A DNA stretch of 12,794 nt from Lachnospiraceae bacterium. Its GTDB lineage: Bacteria > Bacillota > Clostridia > Lachnospirales > Lachnospiraceae. Below, piece by piece: positions 6,657 to 12,794 of the stretch (position 1 is the first letter of the stretch; every line of letters starts with the position of its first letter). A model generated the notes under the pieces. That model was not told where the DNA came from and ran no database searches. It saw only the letters and a program-made list of their open reading frames with translations. Location of the stretch: NCBI GenBank assembly GCA_003519685.1, contig DOWG01000053.1, positions 7,536 through 20,329 of the forward strand. The letters are read 5' to 3'. A program made the position numbers and the translations under genes.

Positions 6657-7517
6657 ATGAAAAAGAATAAGACAGTTCCTTCTGTCAATTGGAGAAAAGA
6701 AGCCCGGCTACTGCCGGGATATATCATCATTACGCTGTGGGTCACCTTTACTGCGTTCTTAATCGGTTGGATCATTGTGGCGTCACTTTCCACCACAAAG
6801 GAGATCTTCAGCAACCAGATGCTGGCCTCAGGACTTCATTTTGAGAACTACTCCTATGTCTGGGTAAAGGGCAACATGGGGAAATATTTCTTTAACAGTG
6901 TGATCTACGCCACCTGCTCCGTAGCGGGCACGGTGATTCTGTCGGCGCCCTGCGCCTATGCGCTCAGCCGGTTCAAGTTCTTCGGTAACAGAACGCTCAC
7001 GAATCTTTTTGTACTGGCGCTCAGCGTGCCGCAGATTATGGTGGTGCTTCCGCTGTACACCATAGCAGTATCCTTAAATCTGCTCAATCATAGAGGAACA
7101 CTGATTTTTCTGTATATATGCCTGAATGTTCCTTTCTGTACTTTCTTCCTGATCAACTTTTTCTCGACGTTGAGCAGGACCTTTGAGGAGGCGGCGGCCA
7201 TCGATGGCTGCTCCCCAATCAAGACTTTTATCAAGATTATGTTCCCTCTGGCGCAGCCGGGGCTGATTACAGTGAGTATCTTCCTTTTTGTAAACATATG
7301 GAACGAATTCTTCATTGCTATGATCTTTGCGTCTGATAACGAGACGCGGCCGTTGGCATACGGTCTGTACAGTATGATTCAGGCCATGACGACCACTGGT
7401 AAATGGGCGGAGCTCTTCGCTTCCGTGGTAGTGGTATTCCTGCCGACCTTGATCCTGTATATCTTCCTGTCTGAGAAAATTATTGCCGGAGTTACCGGCG
7501 GAGGAATTAAAGAATAA
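6657..7517 (+). CDS. CUT1 sugar ABC transporter permease (MalG/UgpE-like)
   Basis: This 286-residue permease is the partner of the preceding gene. ATG 6657 follows TAAGGAGG (6641-6648) at normal spacing. The reading frame is open further upstream, but that part overlaps the first permease and lacks a ribosome site. Hydrophobic segments include IIITLWVTFTAFLIGWIIVASL near residues 20-40, VIYATCSVAGTVILSAPCAYALSRF, and a C-terminal helix before ITGGGIKE-like VTGGGIKE, the usual MalG ending. The EAA loop is at about residues 177-185 (EEAAAIDGC) followed by FIKIMFPLAQPG. Its TAA overlaps the ATG of the sulfatase by one base, indicating coupling. No ATP-binding subunit is in the operon, as is common for CUT1 systems that share an MsmK-type ATPase. 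Confidence 0.94.
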   Translation: MKKNKTVPSVNWRKEARLLPGYIIITLWVTFTAFLIGWIIVASLSTTKEIFSNQMLASGLHFENYSYVWVKGNMGKYFFNSVIYATCSVAGTVILSAPCAYALSRFKFFGNRTLTNLFVLALSVPQIMVVLPLYTIAVSLNLLNHRGTLIFLYICLNVPFCTFFLINFFSTLSRTFEEAAAIDGCSPIKTFIKIMFPLAQPGLITVSIFLFVNIWNEFFIAMIFASDNETRPLAYGLYSMIQAMTTTGKWAELFASVVVVFLPTLILYIFLSEKIIAGVTGGGIKE

Positions 7518-8989
7518 TGCTAAAACAGTTTGTGATGATAATGACTGACACGCAGCGGCTGGACATGGTGAGCTGCTACCGGGATGTGGGAATCAAGACT
7601 CCATGTATTGACGCACTGGCGGGGAAGGGTATAAAATTTAATCAGGCATATACGGTGCAGCCGGTATGCGGCCCGGCCCGCTCGGCACTGTTCACCGGCC
7701 AGTTCCCGTGCATTAACGGGGGATATTCCAACTGCAATGCGCCGGCGCTCAACGTAAAGAGCATTGGCCAGCGCCTCAGCGACAAGGGTATCCTGGCGGG
7801 ATATATTGGAAAATGGCACCTGGACGGAGGCGACTATTTTGGGCTGGGCACCGCCCCGGAGGGCTGGGATGCCGATACATGGTATGATATGCGCAACTAT
7901 CTGGAGGAACTTACGGACAATGAGCGGCTTAAATCCAGAAGGGCGGATACCATGGAGAAAGAAGATATCACGGCAGAGTTTACCTTCGCCCATCGCTGTG
8001 CCGACCGGGCGGTGGAGTTCATAAGGAATCACCGGGAGGAGGACTTCTTCCTGGTGGTCAGCTTTGACGAACCGCATGGGCCGTCCTTATGCCCACAACC
8101 CTATGCATCTATGTACCATGATTACGAACTGCCCAAATCGCCCAATGTGTATGATACGCTGGAGGGTAAACCCTCCCATCAGCAGGTATGGGCAGGCAAG
8201 CGGCGCTTTGCCGACAGGGAGGCGCTGAGGATTAAGGAAGATTACTTCTTTGGATGCAACAGCTTTGTGGACAGCGAGATTGGGAGGGTGGTGGAGGCCA
8301 CAGAGATGTTCTTAAAACAGCCGGCGATCCTCTATACTACGGACCACGGCGCTATGTTAGAGTCTCACTGTCTTTATGCCAAGGGTCCGGCGGCCTACGA
8401 GGAGATCTGCCATGTGCCCTTTATCCTGACCGGGTTCGGCCATGGGGAGATTGACACCCCGGCGTCGCACATCGATGTGGCACCCACGGTCTGGGATTTC
8501 TTCGGCTTTGAGAAACCGATGATGCTGCAGGGAGAAAGTCTGCTGCCTATGATGGAGGGAGAGCGGCCACAGTGCCGTGATGTATTCATCGAGTTTGGGC
8601 GCTATGAGACGGATCACGACGGTTTCGGGGGATTCCAGCCTATGCGCTGTATTTTTGATGGCCGGTACAAGCTGGTATTAAACCTTCTGTCAGAGGATGA
8701 GCTTTACGATCTTCAGGAGGATCCCTGGGAGCTTTCCAATAGGATTTGCGACGAGAAACTTGCCAGTGTGAGAGACGGTTTGATGGAGAGACTGCTGAAG
8801 CACATGAATGATATTAGAGACCCATTCCGGGGATATTGCTGGGAGATGCGTCCCTGGAACCGTCAGGCGCAGGCCGCTACCTGGGATTATACCGGATACA
8901 CGCGCCAGCGCTCAGAGCCAGATTATGAGCCGCCCCAGCTGGATTACAGCACAGGGCTGGCTGCTGACTCATTAGTGCGGAAAAAATAA
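7517..8989 (+). CDS. Cys-type sulfatase without signal peptide
   Basis: This 490-residue enzyme belongs to the formylglycine (S1) sulfatases, which hydrolyse sulfate esters. The core motif CGPARSALFTG starts at Cys51: it fits C-x-P-x-R, so Cys51 would be converted to formylglycine, in anaerobes by the radical-SAM enzyme anSME, which is not in the window. Other active-site landmarks are Asp11 and following residues (MTDTQRLDM), GKWHLDG with Lys99 and His101, FDEPHGP, TTDHG with Asp276 and His277, and Lys289. Asp11-Thr12 replaces the more common Asp-Asp pair. The first strand of the fold starts at about residue 3, so there is no room for a secretion signal and the enzyme should be cytoplasmic. 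GGAGG (7500-7504) lies 12 bases upstream, and the ATG overlaps the permease stop. Substrate is unknown; context suggests a sulfated imported sugar. Confidence 0.92.
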   Translation: MLKQFVMIMTDTQRLDMVSCYRDVGIKTPCIDALAGKGIKFNQAYTVQPVCGPARSALFTGQFPCINGGYSNCNAPALNVKSIGQRLSDKGILAGYIGKWHLDGGDYFGLGTAPEGWDADTWYDMRNYLEELTDNERLKSRRADTMEKEDITAEFTFAHRCADRAVEFIRNHREEDFFLVVSFDEPHGPSLCPQPYASMYHDYELPKSPNVYDTLEGKPSHQQVWAGKRRFADREALRIKEDYFFGCNSFVDSEIGRVVEATEMFLKQPAILYTTDHGAMLESHCLYAKGPAAYEEICHVPFILTGFGHGEIDTPASHIDVAPTVWDFFGFEKPMMLQGESLLPMMEGERPQCRDVFIEFGRYETDHDGFGGFQPMRCIFDGRYKLVLNLLSEDELYDLQEDPWELSNRICDEKLASVRDGLMERLLKHMNDIRDPFRGYCWEMRPWNRQAQAATWDYTGYTRQRSEPDYEPPQLDYSTGLAADSLVRKK

Positions 8990-9031
8990 AGAATTAGACA
9001 TTAGATATAACAACTTAAAGGAGGAGAAAAC

Positions 9032-9163
9032 ATGCACCCGAATCTTGTATTGATCACCGTAGACCAGCTGATTGCCGAGCTTTCCGTCAGAGAGGAAGGC
9101 TACACGGATGGGAGCAGCCTGATACCGGGGCGCACCCCTGTCTGCCTGCTGGACAAATCATAA
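9032..9163 (+). pseudogene. Remnant of a second sulfatase N terminus
   Basis: A strong AGGAGG ribosome site (9019-9025 region) precedes ATG 9032, which encodes only 43 residues. The first dozen, MHPNLVLITVDQ, are the typical opening strand of a sulfatase (PNLVLITVDQ with the metal-binding Asp), and TPVCLLDKS near the end recalls the TP-x-LD-x-L step that follows in that fold. The stretch between and the whole remainder of a 450-500 residue enzyme are missing. It lies between the intact sulfatase and the phosphorylase, in the same direction. I read it as the scar of a deleted sulfatase gene; a real short peptide with a role in translating the next gene is the alternative. Confidence 0.5.
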
Positions 9164-9185
9164 AAGGATGGAGAGGAGATATGCT

Positions 9186-11353
9186 GTGAAAGAGAATAGA
9201 ACCGGGCGGGTCACCCTGCCTGTGGAAGAAAATTGCGATGATATCCTGATACAACTGATGGAGCTTTGGGGAGCTGACGCCATACGCAACAGCGACGGCA
9301 CCCGGCTGCCGAAGACGTTGGCCGACCGGGCGGAGAAGGTATATGAGACCTATTTTCCGGTCCGCCAGGATCTAGAGTGGGCGCAGGCCCATCCACAATC
9401 GCTTCAGGAGATGTACCTCTTGTCCGAACCGAAGGCTGCCAAGGATGAAAAGTTGGCAATCCATCTGCTGGACGGTATCTTTGACCAGCAGCTGAAGGTG
9501 GATGTGGAGCATGACCCGAAGCAGTGGTGGGAAGTCATAGACCGAACTTCCGGGGAGACGGTGCCGCCGGAATGCTGGGATTACACAGCCGATGGTGTGA
9601 TAATCAAAGATTGTGAAAAATGGCATATCTATACGGTGGCTTTCTTAGTATGGCAGATCTGGGATCCTACTCAGATGTTCAACCACATCACCAATGACTG
9701 GGGGAAAAGTGTGCCCCATTCCCTGCCCTATAATCCGGCTAAGCCGGAGGTGCGGGAGCGAATGCTGGCATATTTTCGCCAGTGGCTTAAGGATAACCCG
9801 ACGCCCAATGTAATCCGTTTCACCACCTTCTTCTATCATTTCTGCCTCTTCTTCAATGACCGGAAGAAGGAGAAGTTCGTGGACTGGTTTGGCTACGGGC
9901 AGAGCGTGTCACCGGAATTACTGGAGGCATTTGCCCAGGAGAAGGGTTACCGGCTGCATCCGGAAGACTTAGTGGATCAGGGCTATTATAACAACGCATT
10001 CCGGGTGCCGACGCTGCGATACCTAGAGTATATGGATTTTGTGCAGCGCTTTGTGGCGAAGACGGCGAAGGAAGTGGTAGATGTATGTCATGAACACGGC
10101 CGGGAAGCTATGATGTTCCTGGGAGATAATTATATCGGCACGGAGCCTTACGGAAAACATTTTGCCTCTATCGGACTGGATGCGGTGGTGGGCAGTGTGG
10201 GCAGCGGCTGCACCATGCGTATGATTGCGGACATACCCGGCGTGAGATATACGGAAGGCCGGTTTCTGCCTTATTTCTTTCCCACAGTGTTCCACGAGGG
10301 CGGAGATCCGGTAGGAAAGGTGAACCAGAACTGGCTCCAGGCCAGGCGGGCTATGCTGCGTAATCCTGTGGATCGCATCGGCTATGGCGGCTATCCGTCG
10401 CTTGCCCTTAAGTTCCCCGATTTTATCACCAGAGTGGGTGAAATCTGTGATGAATTCCGCACCATGTATGATAATATAGCCAAGAGCCGTCCCTATAGCC
10501 TTCTGCCCGGCAAGGTGGCAATCTTAAACTGCTGGGGCGACCTGCGCACATGGCAGACCCATATGGTGGCCCACGCCATGATTTTCAAACAGACGGCGTC
10601 CTATATCGGAGTGCTGGAGGCACTGTCTGGCATGGCGGTGGATGTGGCATTCCTCTCCTTTGACGATATCCGGGGCGGTGTGCCGGAAGGAATATCGGTG
10701 ATCATCAATGCAGGCGAAGAGGGCACGGCTTTCTCCGGCGGCAAGGCATGGGCTGATCCCAAAGTGGTCGTGGCACTTCGTGAGTGGGTGCATGGCGGCG
10801 GAGGCTTCATCGGCGTGGGAGAACCCACGGCGCTTCGCAGGGAAGGTCATTTTTTCAGCTATTTGACGTGTTGGGAGTGGATAAAGAAATATCACTAACC
10901 TTGAATTATACCAAATATAACCCGGAAGCGGCTCCCCATTTTATCACTGATGACCTAGATACGGAAGCTGAATTAGGCGATTGTTGTGATGATGTCTATG
11001 CCCATGGAGCACAGAATCTGATCGTGGCATATGGCTGTACCCGGGCGGCGGCTCATGATTTTGGAAAAGGGCGCTCGGTGTATCTGGCCGGACTCCCTTA
11101 CTCGGCGCAGAACACCAGACTTCTCTTAAGGGCGCTCTGCTGGGCCGCACATAGCGAGGATTCGCTGAAACACTGGTTCTCTATCAATCCGGCCACCGAG
11201 TGTTCTTACTACCCGGCCACTGGCAGGTATGCAGTAGTGAATAATACGATGGAGCCCCAGACGACCACAGTCTTTAAGGGAGACGCATCATGCTTCGAGA
11301 CAGAACTGGCACCCATGGAACTTAAATGGTACAAAATTGAGGAACGAACTTAA
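9186..11353 (+). pseudogene. gnpA: Galacto-N-biose/lacto-N-biose phosphorylase (GH112), frameshifted
   Basis: GH112 enzymes split beta-1,3-galactosyl-N-acetylhexosamine (GNB or LNB) with phosphate into galactose 1-phosphate and the free HexNAc, in the cytoplasm. Family features are the GRVTLP start, FTTFFYHF, then FLGDNYIGTEPYGKHF, whose Asp should be the catalytic acid (residue 314 counted from GTG 9186, near Asp313 of the Bifidobacterium enzyme), and ARRAMLRNPVDRIGYGGY. At 10850-10855 (six T's) the frame breaks: it continues as SYLTCWEWIKKYH and stops at 10896-10898, whereas the family sequence GHFFQ-LFDVLGVDKE continues in another frame from 10856 to 11353. Restoring one T gives about 722 residues, the normal length. 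GTG 9186 has GGAGAGGAG seven bases upstream and is a better start than ATG 9168. The barrel domain survives; the C-terminal domains are cut off. Choice between GNB and LNB preference is not possible here. The symbol is by family analogy. Confidence 0.9.
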
Positions 11354-11416
11354 CGATATATACAAGAAAAGTGTTATCCGTATAGCAACGGTTCACCTTA
11401 ATTAATAGTTACTGTA

Positions 11417-11461
11417 TCAAAAAAGCAACCTTAACCTTGCTTGGAGTGGTTGCTTTTTTGA
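11417..11461. terminator. Strong bidirectional terminator closing the sugar locus
   Basis: TCAAAAAAGCAACC (11417-11430) and GGTTGCTTTTTTGA (11448-11461) form a perfect 14-bp inverted repeat around a 17-base loop, with A/T runs on both arms so that it works in either direction. It lies 63 bases after the phosphorylase stop. The stretch 11354-11416 contains nothing else I can identify. Confidence 0.9.
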
Positions 11462-11484
11462 TGTTTTTTTTTAGTTCTATCTAG

Positions 11485-11796
11485 GGTGTCTACTACTTTC
11501 ACAATCGTGCTAAAGACTGGTCTATTTCCGATGATATTATTGATGAGATGTTGGAATCAGCCAGGTTGTCCCCGTCAGGAGAAAATGTTCAAGGATATGT
11601 TTTCGGTGTTATCAAGGATAAAACAATAAGGTTGCAATTGGCCGAAGCAGCAGGAAATCAAATGTGGATTGCCGAAGCGCCTGTTGTATTCAAAAGCTTA
11701 TTGCCTGTTGGTTATTCAGATGAAGTTCTGGCTGATAAGGATTTAAAAAGCATTGATGAAATTTCATTCTACAATCCCCCTACCCGATTATCTTAA
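11485..11796 (+). pseudogene. Nitroreductase-family relic with internal deletion
   Basis: From 11485 the frame reads into DWSISDDIIDEMLESARLSPSGE and NVQGYVFGVIKDK, the N-terminal FMN-binding region of nitroreductases, which use NAD(P)H to reduce nitro compounds or quinones. There is no start codon or ribosome site before the conserved part; the first in-frame ATG (11548) is inside it. After IAEAPVVF the sequence jumps to LLPVGYSDEVLADKDLKSIDEISFYN, which is the usual C-terminal end of these proteins. About half of a normal 170-200 residue protein is therefore missing between 11690 and 11700. The last residues (PPTRLS) are also abnormal. It is non-functional, AT-richer than the sugar locus, and abuts the locus terminator. 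Confidence 0.7.
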
Positions 11797-11807
11797 TACA
11801 ATAACAA

Positions 11808-11834
11808 GCGGCATTGGCATATGGCTAATGCCGC
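11808..11834 (+). terminator. Hairpin after the nitroreductase relic
   Basis: GCGGCATT (11808-11815) pairs perfectly with AATGCCGC (11827-11834), and GGC/GCT-type pairs extend the stem inward to 11 positions. CTATCAAAAAAC follows, with no T run on the plus strand; on the minus strand a T run precedes rather than follows. It may be the worn terminator of the former nitroreductase gene. Confidence 0.45.
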
Positions 11835-11857
11835 CTATCAAAAAACAAATAGGTTAG

Positions 11858-11886
11858 TTGACAAACGGAATAGAACGATGTATTAT
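11858..11886 (+). promoter_or_regulatory. Consensus promoter of the regulator/ABC exporter operon
   Basis: TTGACA (11858-11863), exactly 17 bases, then TATTAT (11881-11886). This is close to the ideal sigma-70 type promoter, so control is probably by repression. Confidence 0.85.
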
Positions 11887-11906
11887 TCTAAATAAGTGGA
11901 ATAATA
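11881..11906. promoter_or_regulatory. Palindromic operator overlapping the -10 box
   Basis: TATTATTC (11881-11888) and GAATAATA (11899-11906) are perfect inverted repeats separated by ten bases. The left arm is the -10 box and the right arm covers the transcription start, so a bound dimer would block the polymerase. The regulator encoded 31 bases downstream is the obvious candidate. Confidence 0.6.
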
Positions 11907-11936
11907 TAAAACAAAAGGTTAATGGAGGGTAAAATT

Positions 11937-12425
11937 ATGAGCAAAGTTGATGTGTTGATAAATCCTATTAGAATCCAGATCCTACAATATCTGTCTATCC
12001 ATCAAACTGCAACAGCAAGTGAAATTATTGAATATATCCCGACTATCTCTAAGGCTTCCATTTACAATCATATAAAAATCCTTGAAGAAAATAATATAAT
12101 TCAAGTAGTACAGGAAAATCGAATTCGTGGAACCGTTGAAAAGGTATTCCGAATTTCGCAAAAAAAAGAAGATGGCGATATTAACGGTATATTCAGTTTC
12201 CTTTTACTATTAATGATTGACTTTCAAAAATACTATGATAAACACAGTTCGCTGAGTCAAGATATGCTTTTTGCTGGTAGAGATTACTTTCATTTATCCG
12301 ATGAACAGTATGCTCAATTCTTAAAAGAATATAATGAACTCTGCCAAAAGTACTATGAGAAAAAAACAACTAACGGGAAATTGAGGAGTGTTTCCATTAT
12401 TTCATCACCAACAACAGAGGAGTAA
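11937..12425 (+). CDS. ArsR-like winged-helix regulator of the ABC exporter
   Basis: This 162-residue cytoplasmic protein opens with an ArsR/DUF-type winged helix: VLINPIRIQILQYLSIH, TATASEIIEYIPTISKASIYNHIKILEE, then the wing NNIIQVVQENRIRGTVEKVFRIS. The C-terminal half (GIFSFLLLLMIDFQKYYDKH onward) is a helical effector or dimerisation region typical of HTH regulators linked to drug or peptide exporters. No metal-binding ELCVCDL motif of metal-sensing ArsR proteins is present, so a metal ligand is unlikely. GGAGGG (11924-11929) sits seven bases from ATG 11937; the ATG at 11922 is inside this ribosome site and is rejected. The stop is followed three bases later by the ABC transporter start, so both form one operon, likely autoregulated through the palindrome upstream. 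Confidence 0.85.
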   Translation: MSKVDVLINPIRIQILQYLSIHQTATASEIIEYIPTISKASIYNHIKILEENNIIQVVQENRIRGTVEKVFRISQKKEDGDINGIFSFLLLLMIDFQKYYDKHSSLSQDMLFAGRDYFHLSDEQYAQFLKEYNELCQKYYEKKTTNGKLRSVSIISSPTTEE

Positions 12426-12428
12426 CAT

Positions 12429-12794
12429 ATGGGAAAACATTTTAAATTACCTTTCCGTAAACTTATCCTATTTATAGGTGCTAGTTTGATTTCTGCTGTC
12501 CTTTCCGTTTCTTTAGCATTTATCATTCAAGTAACTATAGACAGTGCGGGACAAAGGGATGGGGTAAAATTTAAGAGAATAGTCCTTATATCATTAATTT
12601 TTATTGTTTTATATGCCGTATTTTGTTATTTAAAAACTTACTATATGCAAAAACTATCAAATACCGTAACAGAAGATTTAAGAAACCGCTTGTTTGAAAA
12701 AATTTCTTCTCAAACTTATGTCGATTATCGTAAACGTCCAGTATCTGACTACCTATCTGTTTTGACCAACGACATCCATACATATCAGGATGGG
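12429..12794 (+). CDS. ABC exporter membrane domain, 3' end outside window
   Basis: ATG 12429 follows GAGGAG (12417-12422) and the frame stays open to the window end (122 codons). Two long hydrophobic segments are visible: LILFIGASLISAVLSVSLAF and IVLISLIFIVLYAVFCYL. They are followed by KLSNTVTEDLRNRLFEKI, the characteristic start of the intracellular helix after TM2 in type I ABC exporters, and then SDYLSVLTNDIHTYQ, the equivalent of the coupling-helix region. The complete protein should be a half-transporter of about 550-600 residues with a C-terminal ATPase. Such exporters handle drugs, lipids or peptides; the cargo cannot be told here. Co-transcription with an ArsR-like repressor suggests induction by the exported compound. 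Confidence 0.85.
   Translation, partial: MGKHFKLPFRKLILFIGASLISAVLSVSLAFIIQVTIDSAGQRDGVKFKRIVLISLIFIVLYAVFCYLKTYYMQKLSNTVTEDLRNRLFEKISSQTYVDYRKRPVSDYLSVLTNDIHTYQDG

Noticed and set aside
7520..8077. 185-codon open frame on the minus strand inside the sulfatase gene
   Set aside because: It lies wholly opposite a clearly conserved sulfatase, has no ribosome site and no recognisable domain; a GC-rich coding strand readily leaves such open frames.
10784..10855. Separate protein starting at 10784 for the C-terminal phosphorylase part
   Set aside because: The residues before 10856 in that frame are arginine-rich shadow sequence; only the part from 10856 matches the GH112 family, so it is one broken gene rather than two.
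12601..12783. 60-codon minus-strand frame at the window end
   Set aside because: It lies opposite the ABC exporter membrane domain, which is well supported by start, ribosome site and family motifs.
1..12794. CRISPR array, tRNA or rRNA genes, insertion sequence ends
   Set aside because: I saw no regularly spaced repeats, no tRNA-like cloverleaf with CCA region, no rRNA sequence and no transposase frame. Short repeats found are all explained as hairpins or operators.

Overview
The window suggests a low-GC Firmicute of the Clostridia (a gut Lachnospiraceae or Clostridium relative is my guess). The reasons are strong GGAGG ribosome binding sites, consensus TTGACA/TATAAT promoters, a queT gene behind a preQ1-type riboswitch, and a CUT1 sugar transporter beside a GH112 phosphorylase, a combination known from gut bacteria that eat mucin and milk glycans. 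No taxonomic marker is decisive.

Layout. Positions 1-1203 hold the 3' part of asnS. It converges on queT (minus strand, 1379-1873), with a shared terminator-like hairpin between them and a promoter plus riboswitch upstream of queT. Positions 2028-2396 look like a decayed winged-helix gene. Positions 2549-3148 hold a small AT-rich toxin-antitoxin locus with promoter and terminator; the antitoxin is intact, but the RelE/ParE-type toxin is frameshifted at a TA repeat. From about 3150 to 11360 the base composition turns clearly GC-richer and the genes form one sugar-use locus: an AraC regulator (minus) diverging from a lipoprotein substrate-binding protein, two CUT1 permeases, a sulfatase without signal peptide, a 43-codon remnant that looks like another sulfatase start, and a galacto-N-biose/lacto-N-biose phosphorylase (GH112) split by a one-base frameshift in a T run. 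A perfect 14-bp inverted-repeat terminator closes this block. After it the DNA is AT-rich again: a nitroreductase relic with an internal deletion, then a promoter with a palindromic operator, an ArsR-like regulator and the start of an ABC exporter that runs off the window.

How the genes work together (inference). The AraC protein probably senses a sugar and drives the divergent operon. The ABC importer, whose ATPase is not in the window, would bring in a short host glycan. The sulfatase appears cytoplasmic, so it would strip sulfate after uptake. The GH112 enzyme would then split beta-1,3-galactosyl-HexNAc with phosphate to galactose 1-phosphate and the free N-acetylhexosamine. This fits use of sulfated mucin-type disaccharides, but the phosphorylase reading frame is broken as written, so the pathway may be lost here, rescued by ribosomal slippage, or intact behind a sequencing error.
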